A stretch of DNA of 61,434 bases, from the NCBI GenBank assembly GCA_963575745.1, contig CAUYUJ010018563.1:1-61434 (forward strand), written 5' to 3'. A program made the position numbers and the translations under genes. Below, piece after piece: positions 40,060 through 50,879 of this stretch. Source of the stretch: Prorocentrum cordatum. Lineage: Eukaryota > Sar > Dinophyceae > Prorocentrales > Prorocentraceae. Positions within the stretch are counted from its first letter, which is position 1, and the number at the start of each line of letters is the position of its first letter. The notes under the pieces were generated by a model. That model ran no database searches and was not told where the DNA came from. It worked only from the letters and a program-made list of their open reading frames with translations.

Positions 40060-43000
40060 TTCCTCCGCTTCCTCGCTCGCCCTCCCTCCTGTTCTTCCTG
40101 CGCGAGCTGCTACTTCTGCTCCTTCGCTTCCTCCTCAATCCCCTCTTCCTCCTGCTGCATCCCCCATGTCTTGATCTTCCTCCCCCCGAGGGCCAGGGGC
40201 TCGAAAAAGGCCCCAGGGGGCCGAAATCCGCCGCGATGCGACGCGGGGGGCGCCCCCGCCCGTCTGTCATCGCAGATCATGCAAAACCAGGCCCCTTCCG
40301 CTCGGGGCGCCCGTTGCGCGCGGTGAGCGCGTAAGCGGAGCTGCGGCGAGAGCGCCCCCGACGGTTTGAGCGCGGCCTCGAGACAGGTCTGCCGCTGATT
40401 CGTCGCGCGCACGGCCTCGCGGTGACGCGGGGTGAAGCGCGGGGGTTGCTACCGCTAGCCGCGTCGGCACTGTGGGGTAGAAGGGGGCCAGGTGGGCTCG
40501 CGCTCGCTCCGTATTGGGGGAGCGGCGGCCCTTTGCCATGCGCGCCGCGATCTGGGGGCGGCCATGCGCATCGGTCGTTGGGCGACGGGCGTTTTCCACG
40601 GGTACTTGTTGGAGGGCCACCGACGGCAGCAGTCGCTCGTCAGTGGCATGGCCCAGAGCCGTGCCCCGTTGGCCTCTGACGCGGCGGGCGTAGCCGCATG
40701 CGGCGAACGCGGTGGAGGCCCAATGGCCGCAGACCCGGGCGGGGGCGACGAGGGGCTGCCCTCGTCCGCCAGACCGGCGCCGGCGCTGGGCCGCCCGCTT
40801 CGGGCCAGGCCGGAACGGCGGCATGGCCGATGTACTTAGAACGATCCGTATGTTGCCGAGTCGAGGTCGTGCCCGCTTGTGTCGACGGGTATCTCGTTGT
40901 CACCGTCGGCCGCGGGGGGTACTGGGCAGTGCGAGGTCGCCGTCGCTCGCGTCGAATCCCTGGGAGTACGAGGGGCGGTCAACCATTCGCTGCCGTTCGT
41001 GGGGCGTCGGGTCGAGGCGCGGGGGCGTGCGGGCGGGGCAGTCGCCGACCCCGTCGCCCGCGTCTCCTGCGACCCCAGCGCGCGCCGCGCCGCAGCCGTT
41101 TTGGGCTCGCGAGGAGGCGGGCGACGGGGCCGAGGTGGGCCCTATCCATCACAGCGGTGGCGCCGGTGGCTCCGGCGGGCGGCGCCATGGGCACGCGGGG
41201 CCAGATGCTCGTGCAGGTGGCCGCGGCGGGAGTCATGGTGAACGGATCGGAGACGCCAGACATGTCGTCGTGCGCGCGCGGGCCGCTGCTGGAGCTGCGC
41301 GGCGAGGTAGACATCAAGGGCGAGTTTGGGCTGGGCGACCCAGACTTCGACGTGGCGCCGCGTGTTGGGCGAGCTCGCGTGGCAGCCGGGGGGCCCGAGG
41401 AGCGCGGGGCCCGCCGCTTGGCGGGCGGCCCCGCGCTATAATGTGGGCAGCCACGCAGCTCCGAGGAGAGGAATGAGGGCGGCCAAGCTGGCGTTGGCAG
41501 CGGGGTCGTTTACAGGCGCGGATCTGGCCCCCCGCCGCGGCATTTTGATGCGGGCGCCCGGCTTCAACGGCGAGGCCGTGGACGACGTGGCGGGCGCCCC
41601 CCGGGCGAGGGGCATCGGCGTCGGGGAGGTTGGCTAGGGCGGTGCCGCAGGCGAACCTCTGCGGCGCGGCGGCACCGCCGCGCTTGCAAGAGCGTCGAGC
41701 CTGGCGCCCGCGCATCCGAAGGCGGGCGAGGTCTGCTGCGGAGGAGGCGGGGGCGGGTAGCACGACCCAGCGCCTTGCCTCGCGCGAGAGGTTGCCCCGG
41801 TGCGCGGGGCCCAGGAGGCCGGCCGCCCAGCCCCGAGGCGCGCGGCGCGCGAAGCGCGCCCCTGGCAGCCAGGGGATAGGGCGATCCGCGGCGGCGCGGA
41901 GGCCCCTCCCCCGCTGGAGGGCAGGTCCGAGCGCGACCGCCGCAGGGGGGCGGCGACTGCAAGCCCCGCAGGCGCCGCGGGCTAAGCGAGGAAGCGAGGC
42001 CACCGTCGCGCACGCGCAGCCGCCGTCCGAGGCGCGAGACGGAGCCAGCAGCCGAGTGCACGGGCGAGGAGGCGGAGCGAGCGGTCAGGCTGTCCCAGGT
42101 GCCTCTCGCGGGCAGGAAGTACCACCTGGAGAATGTGATTTCTCAGTACCACGCTTTTTCTTCGTCTCGTCCACGATGGGCGGTGGAAGAGGCAGCCCAT
42201 GGCATTTGGCGAGTTCCACCGCCGCGAGGGCGCGAAGCTTGCGCTGGCAGCGCCGCGCGCGGGATGCAAGTCCTTCGGGCGACGACTTCCAGGTGCTGTG
42301 GGCATCAGCGCCGCCGGCAGTGGATGCGGGCTGGGGCGGAGGGGGGGGGCAGTGCCGCCGTTCCCAAACTGCGCGGCCCGCGGCTGGCAGGTGCGCTGGT
42401 GTACCTACCGCTTCACGGGGCAGAATTGGATATGCGCCCAGGGGGTGCTCAACTGCCAGAGCGGGTAGGCCAACTCAGGGGCGCTGAGGCGGTGCTGCAA
42501 GGGCTGCGATATCTCGGCGCGCAACTGCTGCAAGCCCCCGGCGCGCGATGCGATGGCCAGGCCCAGCCGGCTGACTCCGGCCAGGCAGGCGAATGGGAGG
42601 GCGAGGAGGGGGGCATGGAGCCGCTGCGCGCGAATCAGGAGGCTAGCGAGAGCAGCAGGCGGAGGACCTGGGTCGCCTGCCGGGCACCTGGCCCCCGCGC
42701 CAGCGCGACGACCGCGCGGCGCGGTCGTCCCCGAGGGGCGCGGCTGTTCCATCCCCCGCCAGCGGCCGACCCCCAAGGGCCGCAAAAGGAAGCCCGACGG
42801 GTCTTTTTATTCTCCGCGCGGCGGCGCGCGCGCGGGAGAGCCGCCGGGCGGCCGCCGAGGGCGGCGAGGGGGGCGGCGGCAAGGGCAAGCCGATGAGCGG
42901 CAAGGCGAAGGAGGGCAAGGGCCCCCGGCGCACGCGAGGGAGGGGCCCAGCGGATGGCCGGCGTCGAGCCGCCAGCAACCCTGGCGCGGCGAGGGGGTAG

Positions 43001-43100
43001 GTCACGAGGAGCGCTGGGGTAGTGTGGGGCCAGGCCCCCTCTGCCAGTCCAAGCTGGGCCAGGGCCCCGAGGCTCGGGCCGCGCGGGGCGCGGCGTCGCA
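40060..43100. other. GC-rich stretch, no recognised gene
   Basis: Overlapping Arg/Ala/Gly/Pro-rich frames on both strands. 42105-42490 and 42550-42800 have slightly better texture (PLAGRKYHLENVISQY; PTPKGRKRKPDGSFYSPRGG) and may be another decayed repetitive ORF. No motif allows a name. 40110-40200 is a CCTCCTCCTC-rich patch. Confidence 0.35.
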
Positions 43101-43106
43101 ATTCGT

Positions 43107-43129
43107 TTTTTTTTTTTTTTTTTTTTTGG
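43107..43129. repeat. T23 homopolymer
   Basis: T run followed by GGAGGGGGGGG. It could mark the 3' end of a retroposed minus-strand copy, or be simple slippage. Confidence 0.8.
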
Positions 43130-43685
43130 AGGGGGGGGCGCAGCGATGGCCCGGTCTGGGCTTCGCGATGTTTGCGCTGTCGGCGCCAAATTCTGCGTGG
43201 GCCTCGCTGCGAGCCCGTCTCCCCTCCTCCCTCTTCCCGTCTCGTGCGCAATGACCTGCTTTGGTCGGGCGACGGCCGCCACTCCGGCCCATGGGCGCGG
43301 CGGGCCGGAGGCGGGGCGCGCGGGCTCCGCGCCGCCGGGCCCGCATCTGTCAGGCCCCCGACGTGGGCCCAGTCCGGGGCCGCGAGCTGGGAGATGGCTG
43401 GCATCGGACACTGGGCCTGGCGCCCGTCGGCGCGCGTGGCGCCCGCGTCCCAGGCGGCGTCGCGCTCGCCATTCCTGGGCCGCCCGCTATGTTTTTTCTT
43501 GCGTTCTGCTTCCCCCCTCTTCTTCCTCCTCTCGGGTGCCCTGCGCCCCCTTCGCGCTCGGCAGCCCTTGCCTGTCGCGCGTCGGAGACCCCGCTGAAGC
43601 GGCTGGCGTTCGCCCAGGGAGGCCTCGAGGTTGCAGGGGAGTGGCCCTGTGTGCTGCGTATCTGGTTGAATTTGATTTGAATGAT

Positions 43686-44240
43686 GGCCGATGGGCCGGC
43701 GAGCGCGCCGAGGGCCGCGCGGCCGTGACCGCTGCGTTCTGTGCTTCGCGAGCACTTGCGGGCTCGCGCCGGAGAGCGAGCACGTGGCCGCTTTGCCGAA
43801 CACATCATCCTTGTCTTTCCCCCGCCGTGGTCTTCCTCCTCTCCCCTCTTGTGGTTCGTGCGCGCGCATCTGCGCGTGACTTGTATAGTCTCTCCGTTGA
43901 GACTGCAGGTTATGTGCAGCGGGAGCAGGGGTTTCTGGGTCCCCAATTTTGGTTTCTGCGGCCGCTCGGGCGCGAGACCCAGTGGTCGCCCTCTCCGCTT
44001 CGCCCCCTTTGGGCTCTCTCGCCACTTGGCCGATGGGCCGGCGAGCGTGCCGAAAGGCGCGCAGCCGTGACCGCTGCGCGCCGTCTTGCGCGAGCCCTCG
44101 CGTGCTCGCGCCGGAGAGCGAACGCGCGTCCGCTTTACCAAAAACATCATTTGTCTTTCCCCCGCCCTGGTCTTCCCTTCCCTCCTCTTCCTCCTCTCTC
44201 CTTTTGTGTTTAGTGCGCGCTCGTGTGCGCGTAGCCGGAG
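43686..44240. repeat. About 200 bp direct duplication, 342 bp apart
   Basis: GGCCGATGGGCCGGCGAGCG starts at 43686 and 44028. Both copies run through GCGCGGCCGTGACCGCTGCG-like, CGCGCCGGAGAGCGA, ACATCAT, TTGTCTTTCCCCCGCC and CTTCCTCCTCTC sequence to about 43885 and 44235. The 342 bp offset keeps one frame in register, so an ORF crosses both without meaning. Confidence 0.8.
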
Positions 44241-44362
44241 GATCAATGATCGTCGTCGTTTTTGTTTTTGTCGTCGTCGTCGTTGTCTTCCTCGCCGTGG
44301 GAAAAGGGGAGGAGGATGAGGGGGATGATGGGGGAGGGGGAGGCAGATGAGGAGGGGAAGGT

Positions 44363-44633
44363 GGAGGAGGAGGAGGAGGAGGAGGAGGAGGAGGAGGAGG
44401 AGGAGGAGGAGGAGGAGGAGGAGGAGGAGGAGGAGGAGGAGGAGGAGGAGGAGGAGGAGGGAGGAGGAGGAGGAGGAGGAGGAGGAGGAGGGGAGGAGGA
44501 GAGGGAGGAGGAGGGGAGGAGGAGGAGGAGGAGGAGGAGGAGGAGGAGGAGGAGGAGGAGAGAGGAGGGAGGAGGAGGAGGAGGGAGGAGGAGGAGGAGG
44601 AGGAGGAAAGGAGGAGGAGGAAAAGGAGGAGGA
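44363..44633. repeat. 271 nt uninterrupted homopurine tract (GGA)n
   Basis: All A/G on + from about 44363 to 44633, mostly (GGA)n with GGGAGG variants. A candidate for triplex (H-DNA) formation. Confidence 0.95.
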
Positions 44634-44639
44634 TGATGA

Positions 44640-45650
44640 TGATGAGGAGGAATATCAATAATAAAATAATAGAATAAGAATAATACTAAAAGTAACACTA
44701 ATAATATGAATAAGAAGAAGAACATGAATACTAATTCCAAGAAGAATAACCAGACTATGAAGAATACTAAGAATACTGCGAATAATAATACGAATAGTAA
44801 CAATAATAATACGAATACTAAGAATACGAAGAATAATAAGATGACTATTAAGAAGAATACTGCGAATAAGAAGACTAATACTAATAATAAGAATGATAAT
44901 CGCAATATAGTAATACTATCAATAATAAGAATAATACTAATAAGAAGAATACTAAAATTAATATTAATAATAAGAATAATAAGAGTAGTAATAATAAGAC
45001 GATTAGAGAGGATACTACTTATAATGATACAAATACTAATAATCAGACTAAGAAACATAATACTACTACTACTAATACTAGACTAATAATAGTACTAATA
45101 ATACGAATAATAAGAATACTAAACAGAAGAATAACAATACGAATAATAAGAATAATACGAAGAATAATAATCATACGCGTACTAATCATAAGACTAATAA
45201 TAAGAATACCAAGACTAATACGAAGAATAAGATTAGCCCTACTAAGAATTATACTAAGACTACGACGAATACTATTACTAATCCTACTAAGACTACTAAG
45301 AAGCAGACTAATAATAATAAGAATACTAATAATAATACTACTAATAATGATACCAGTAATCATAATAGTACTAATAATAATAATCATAATAATAATAATA
45401 AGATTAAGAATAATAATAACAATAATAATAATACTACTAATAAGAATAACAATAAGAATAGTACGACTAATAAGAATACTAATAAGAATACTAAGAACAA
45501 TAACGATACTAATAATAGTAATAATAATAATAATGATGATAACAATAATAATAATAGTACTAATAATACTAATAATACTAATAATATTAATAATAATAAG
45601 AAGAAGAAGAATAATAAGAAGAAGAAGAGCAATAATAAGAAGAATAAGAC
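44640..45650. repeat. 1 kb AAT/ACT/AAG-type degenerate triplet tract
   Basis: A/T-rich island in GC-rich DNA made of triplets AAT, AAG, ACT, ACG and GAT in one register. It is open in a + frame (Asn/Lys/Thr) and in minus frames (Ile/Leu/Val). Flanked on both sides by pure (GGA)n. No domain. Confidence 0.9.
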
Positions 45651-45898
45651 GAAGAAGAAGAAGAAGAGGAGGAGGAGGAGGAGGAGGAGGAGGAGGAGGA
45701 GGAGGAGGAGGAGGAGGAGGGAGGAGGAGGGGGAGGGGGGGAGGGGGAGGGGAGGGGAGGGGGAGGGAGGGGAGGAGGAGGAGGAGACGGAGGAGGAGGA
45801 GGAGGAGGAGAGGAGGAGGAGGAGGAGGAGGAGGAGGAGGAGGAGGAGGAGGAGGAGGAGGGAGGAGGAGGAGGAGGAGAGAGGAGGAGGAGGAGGGA
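45650..45898. repeat. GAA to GGA homopurine tract
   Basis: (GAA)n grades into (GGA)n and GGGAGG, with a single C at about 45787. Confidence 0.9.
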
Positions 45899-46230
45899 GT
45901 GTGTCTCTCTTCTTCATCATCGTCGTCCTTCTCTTTCCCCCTGTTCCTCCTCTTCCTCCTCCTCCTCCTCCTCCTCCTCCTCTTTCTCCTATCCCACCCC
46001 CCCTTCCCAGACCCCCGACGTCGTTTGTTTCGCAACTTGGACCCCCGGAGGTCTGGAGTCTTGACCCGTTCGGTGGGAATGGACTTTCATCCCGAACCGC
46101 TTCTCGACGGCCTAGGGTCCCAGCGAGGGCCCCCAGAAGCCGAAAACCATCAACAACAGTCTGTTCGGATTTTTTCATGACCAGAGGAAGCCCAGGTCCT
46201 CCACCTTCCCCCCTTCAGGGGCATTGACAG

Positions 46231-46434
46231 GGGGGGATGGGCATACAGTGGGGGCCCATGCCAAGAAACACCCTGCTTGCTTTCAGGTTGCCCTGGGTTC
46301 CTCGGGTTTCGATGGTTTTGCTGTGGAGAGCGCGACGCTTCCACACAAAAAATCAATGGGCGTCCTGTGGTCTCGGGGTTGGGCTTCTTGTGCAAGGTTT
46401 TTCATGGTCGGGCCCCCACTGTAGACGGGGATGC
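46231..46434. mobile_element. Inverted-repeat element with TACAGTGGGGGCCC termini
   Basis: Left TACAGTGGGGGCCCATGCC and the reverse complement of the right (TACAGTGGGGGCCCGACC) are near-identical and lie near the ends. The wider flanks ATTGACAG (46223-46230) and GTTGACAG (46435-46442) agree at 7 of 8. About 204 bp, no ORF. The CAGTGGGG end resembles hAT-type termini, but the TSD and TIR boundaries are not contiguous, so the exact ends are uncertain. Confidence 0.5.
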
Positions 46435-46454
46435 GTTGACAGCCTAATCGCCCG

Positions 46455-46615
46455 CTGATCGCCGTGGGCCCCGATAGCCTCAGCCTGCTTGGGAACGTGC
46501 GGAGAACTGTCGGTGACCTATCGCCGATCCATCGGCGAGGCATCACCGATTCCAGGTCGATTTGCCCCCCCCCCCCCCCCTATGCTTGTCCCCCTATCGT
46601 TTTCCCTCATTCCAT
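46455..46615. repeat. Upstream block C, copy 2
   Basis: GATCGCCGTGGGCCCCGATAGCC, GGGAACGTGC, CCTATCGCCGATCCATCGGC, CAGGTCGA, a C-run, CTATGCTTGTCC and CGTTTTCCCTCATTCC. See copy 1 at 30029. Confidence 0.6.
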
Positions 46616-46794
46616 CCGTCGGCGACGGCAATGCAAGGGCGCCCTATGAGGCGCGAAATTTATTCGCGCTTCGCGGTTCGGCTCCAGCCCTTCCTCATCC
46701 CTTTCTTGTCCCCTGGGGGGCGGCGCGAGCGCGCGATGTTTTTCGCGCTTCGCGCTCCCCCGCAGCGCGAAGCGCGAGGTCGGGAGCCCCGGGC

Positions 46795-46920
46795 GATGGT
46801 GACCCCCGGCAGGACCGGGAGATCCTGCTGGAGGCGGTGCGGCAGGACTGGCGCGCCCTGCGCCGCGCGGCGCCCGCCGTGCACGGCGACCGGGCGGCCG
46901 CCAATCTCCGGCGGCGCCCC
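46795..46920 (+). pseudogene. DUF4116-like repeat fragment 3
   Basis: GDPRQDREILLEAVRQDWRA then LRRAAPAVHGDRAA: one DUF4116 unit and the beginning of another. The frame then continues in Pro/Gly-rich sequence without further units and stops at 47272. It has the same position relative to block C as fragment 2. Confidence 0.55.
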
Positions 46921-47544
46921 AACGGGGGGGGGGCCGCGCGTGGACCCGGGAGCGCCCCCCCGGCGACCCCACCGCGTGGTCCTCGGCCACGGCTCGGGGG
47001 AGAAGGGGGGGCTCCCCAGAGGCACCCCTGCTTCTCAGCAGGCGCGGGCCTTGTCTGCAGACGTAGGGCCCCTGCGCCTTCTAGGGGACAGCCGCCTTCC
47101 AAGGAGCCTTCCTTCCTCCCCCGACCCCCTTTGGGCACGCCGCCGAGGTCCGCTATCGCGTGGCCCCGGGGCCCTGAGGTAGGACATTTCTTGGATCGGC
47201 GCTGGAGCCCCCTGGCGGCGCCTTCGGTGCCGCCCCTGGCGCTCCGCTCGCCAGGGAGGGGGGTCCAACGCTGATCCGAGAAATCCGCGCGGTCCTCAGA
47301 GCTTTTGTGTTTGTGTCTGTGTCCCTAGGGGGGGACCCTGGTCTTCGACAGGGCCCGGCGACCTCCCAAAAGAACTTACAAGACGACACCGCCCCCCCGA
47401 GTCAGACAAGCTCCAGGAGGGGCCTCCGAGCCGTGCGCGTGGAGGACGGCCCGCGACCCCCCCAAAAGCCGCGCGGCGGCCCCGAGAGCCCCCCGCGGCT
47501 TCGCCGCGCGGCCGCGAGGGTCGGGGGCCCTCGAGCTCGGCGGC

Positions 47545-47805
47545 GCGATCGTTTCACTCGTCGAGAGGCAAGGATCCCCTACAGTGAGGCGCCGGGATAA
47601 GGAACACTCACTTTTCAAAAGGGGCTCGGGCGTTCCTTCGGTTTGCATGCGTTCCGCTACCTTTTGCCGGCGAGCCCCCTCCCAGTTTTCCTTCAGATTT
47701 TGGACGCGCGGGTCGAATCGCAAAAGCTCATCGTGGCGGAACGCCGCCAGAAAGGGGGTTCGGCCGTTTCTTCGGGCTTCGCATGCGTCAAAGCCACCCA
47801 TGTAG
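47545..47805 (-). CDS. Possible exon of unknown protein
   Basis: The minus frame has balanced composition (PFLAAFRHDELLRFDPRVQN, then LKENWEGARRQKVAERMQ), unlike neighbouring repeat translations. It is bounded at 47805 by the start of the satellite array. I do not recognise a domain; could be chance. Confidence 0.2.
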
Positions 47806-47807
47806 GC

Positions 47808-48531
47808 ACACTCCTCACACGGTTCGTGGCCCCACAGGGAGCTCCACCGAAGGCCCCAGTGGCAGGGTCCGCGTGCGCCACCGCCACCCAGGACAGCGCT
47901 TCGTGGCCCCATAAGGAGCTCCACCGAAGGGTTCAGTTGCAGGGTCCGCATGCGTCTCTCCCACCCAGGGCAGCGTTTCGTGGCCCCATAGGGTGCTCCA
48001 CCGAAGGCCCCATTGGTGGTGTCCACATGCGTCTCCCCCGCCCAGGGCAGCGCTTCGTGGCCCCAAAGGGAGCTCCACCGAAGGCCCCAGTGGCACCGTT
48101 CGCATGCGGCTTCCCCACCTAGGACAGCGTTTCGTGGCCCCACAGGGAACCCCACCGAAGGCCCCAGCGGCACCGTTCGCATGCGTCGTCCCCGCCCAGG
48201 ACAATGTTTCGCGGACCCATAAAGAGCTCCACCGAAGGTCCCAGTTGCGCCGTTCGCATGCGCCTCTCCCGCCCAGGATAGCGTTTCGTGGCCCAACGAG
48301 GAGCTCCACGGAAGGCGGCAGTGGCGCAGTTCGCACGTGTTACCCCCACCCATGACAGCGCTTCGTGGCCCCATAAGGAGCTCCAACGCAGGTCCCAATG
48401 GCGCAGTTCGCATGCGTCTCCCCCACCCAGGACAACGTTTCGTGGCTCCATAGAGAGCTCCACCGAAGGTCCCAGTGGTGGTGTCCACATGCGCGAATTT
48501 CGGCGCACCCCTCGCACGTTTCGCGGCCCCA
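47808..48531. repeat. 77 bp satellite, nine registered copies
   Basis: CGTGG or CGCGG anchors lie at 47825, 47902, 47979, 48056, 48133, 48210, 48287, 48364 and 48441, an exact 77 bp period. The core is GGCCCCATAAGGAGCTCCAC, CGAAGGCCCCAGTGGC, CGCATGCG, CCCACCCAGGACAGCG. The core is shared with the 101 bp satellite at 12540-13535. The outermost units at both ends carry 101-type flanks (CTCACACGGTTCGTGG; GGCGCACCCCTCGCACG). Confidence 0.95.
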
Positions 48532-48615
48532 GAGGGAGCTCCACCGAAAGCAGTGCCCACAATGCGGCTCTCGCAGCTGCATGCATATGGTTGGGTCCTT
48601 CGCCAGGCTAATTTC
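48532..48615. repeat. Satellite terminal module
   Basis: GAGCTCCACCGAAAG, then GTGCCCACAATGCGGCTCTC, then CATATGGTTGGGTCCTTCGC and CAGGCTAATTT. Same end as 14171-14265 and, inverted, 58556-58640. Confidence 0.75.
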
Positions 48616-48850
48616 AGTAGGTTCGCGCGGTGTCGGCGCACGCAGAAGTTTTTGAAACCGCGTCGTCCTGGCATTGCCCGCGCAGTCAGTTTTTGTTGCC
48701 TTGATTACCTAACAGCTCTTGCTGATAGGTTTCTAGTGGTCTCAAAAGAGAGCATCATGACTCCTCAGGGGGGTCTGGGCGGGACCCGGACAGGCTGCCG
48801 CCGAAGCCGAAATCGCTTGGGACATCCTCGCAAAATCGCTCTTGGTGCTC

Positions 48851-49178
48851 CCAGAACTCCATTCCCGGGCCACATTTTGGATGCCCGGAGCCAACTGTAG
48901 GCCACTTCGTGCTCTTCGACTTCCCAGAACTCCATTCCCGGGCCACATTTTGGATGCCCGGAGCCAACTGTAGGCCACTTCGTGCTCTTCGAGTTCCCAG
49001 AACTCCATTCCCGGGCCACATTTTGGATGCCCGGAGCCAACTGTAGGCCACTTCGTGCTCTTCAAGTTCCCAGAACTCCATTCCTGGGCATGATTTTGAA
49101 TGCCCGGAGCCAACTGTAGGCCACTTCGTGTTCTTCGAGTTCCCAGAACTGCATTCCTGGGCCACATTTTGAATGCTG
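48851..49178. repeat. 73 bp tandem repeat, about 4.5 copies
   Basis: CCAGAACTCCATTC anchors at 48851, 48924, 48997, 49070 and (CTGCATTC variant) 49143. The unit continues GGGCCACATTTTGGATGCCC, GGAGCCAACTGTAGGCCACT, TCGTGCTCTTCGA. Near-identical copies imply recent expansion. Confidence 0.95.
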
Positions 49179-49420
49179 AGGCAGGCTGATGCTGCGGCTG
49201 AGGCAGGCTGAGGCTGAGGCAGGCTGAGGCTGAGGCCGAGGCTGAAGGCTGAGAGGCTGAGGCTGAGGCTGGCCTGAGGCTGAAGGCAGACTGAGGCTGA
49301 GGCTGCAGGCTGAGGCTGAGGGCTGAGGCTGAGGCCGAGGCTGAGGCAGAGGCTGAAGCAGGCTGAGGCTAGGCAGGCTGAGGCTGAGGCTGAGGCAGGC
49401 TGAGGCTGAGGCTGTGACTG
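49172..49420. repeat. GAGGCT hexamer minisatellite
   Basis: (GCTGAG)n with GCAGGCTGAG and CCTGAG variants, abutting the 73 bp array. Confidence 0.9.
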
Positions 49421-49584
49421 CGACTGCCGTTGCCGCTGCGACTGTCATCGCGAATGCGACTACGACTGCGAGAACAGCAGAATTCTACAACTGGATTTTC
49501 ATCTGAATCTTAAGGGGAATGCTTTCAGATATGCTTCTACACATCGCTGTTAGGTTGGTTTGCTGGGATATTTTTGTTTTAAGT

Positions 49585-50875
49585 CGGCACGGCACCGGCC
49601 CCCCCCCGCCCTGCGCCCCCTCCGCCTCGATCGTTTTCTTTTGGCGCGGCGCCGCCCCCCCTCCGCCCCGATTTCTTTATTTCGGCTCGGCACCGCTCCC
49701 CCCCCGCGCCTTCCGCGCAGCCAGGCCCTCCGCCTCGACCCCGGCGCACCCTCTCCGCCCCGGCCGTTTTATTCTCTTGCGCAGGGTGTCTAGAGCTCCG
49801 ACCGCTTGATTTCGGCTCGGCACCGCCCCCCCATCCCGCGCGCCACCTCCGCATCGCCCCGCCCGCTCCGCCAGCCAGCCAGCGCGCTGTTTCCGCCCCG
49901 ACCTCTCCATTTCGGCACGCCCCCCTCATCCTGCACGCCCCCCCCCGATTTGCCCACCCACCAGCCAGCGCGCCCCTCCGCACCGACTTATCTATTTCAG
50001 CACGGCGCCGCCCCCCCCCCCCCCCACCTCCCCCACTCCGCGCGCCCCCCCGCGGCCCCCCACCCGCCGGCCAGAGCGCCCCCTCAGCCCCGACACCTTT
50101 TATTTCGGCGCGACCCCCGCCCCATCCCGCGCGCCACCTCCGCGTTGCCCCGCCCGCCAGCCAGTGCGCCCCCTCCGCGCCGCCCCGTCCGCCAGCCAGA
50201 GCGCCCCCTCCGCCCGGAGCTTTCGGCGCGGCATGCGCCCGCTCTGCGTCGCCCCGCCTGCCAGGCAGCGCGCCTCCTACGCCCCGGCACCTGTATTTTG
50301 CCACGGCGCCGCATCGCCCATCCCGAGCGCCGCCTCCATCGCCCCATCCACTTGCCAGCGCGCCACCTCCGTCCCGACATTGTCACTTCGGCGCGGCACC
50401 GCCCCCCCACATCCCGCGCGCCCCCTCCGCGCCCCCGCCCCCAGCAAAGACGCCCCCTCCGCCCCGACATCTTTTATTTCGGCGCGGCACCGCCCCCGCA
50501 TCCGAGCGCCTCTTCCGCATCTCCCACCCACCAGCCAGCGCGTTCCCTCCGCTTCGACTCTTTGATTTCGGCACGGCCCCGCTCCGCCCCGACCCCTCGC
50601 TATAGGCCCTCCGCATTCTCCCACCTACCAGCCAGCGCGCCCCCTCCGGCCTGCGCCCCCGCCGCATTGCCGCATTGCCCCGCCCACCAGCCAGCGCGCC
50701 CCCTCCGCCCCGACCCCTTTGTTTCGGCGCGGCACCGCCCCCCCCGCATCCCGCGCGCCCTCTCCGCGCCACCCCGCCCACCACCCAGCGCGCCTCCTCC
50801 GCCCCGACATTTTTATTTCGGCACGGCCCCCCCATCCCGTGCGCCCCCTTTGCATCGCCCCACGCGCCAGGCAGC
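49585..50875. repeat. C-rich minisatellite, 80-130 bp irregular units
   Basis: Each unit has TTTATTTCGGCGCGGCACCG, a C-run, CATCCCGCGCGCCCCCTCCG and CACCAGCCAGCGCGCC. Anchors are near 49679, 49808, 49910, 49992, 50102, 50296, 50385, 50476, 50564, 50728 and 50815. One more unit is at 52625-52790. Confidence 0.85.
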
Positions 50876-50879
50876 TTGG

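Noticed and set aside
42643-44658. 671-codon minus-strand frame
   Set aside because: Runs through a GGA array, a duplicated segment and GC-rich DNA; composition is Pro/Arg/Ser low complexity with no domain.
47808-48531. CRISPR-like 77 bp periodicity
   Set aside because: The whole unit is repeated, not a short repeat with variable spacers.
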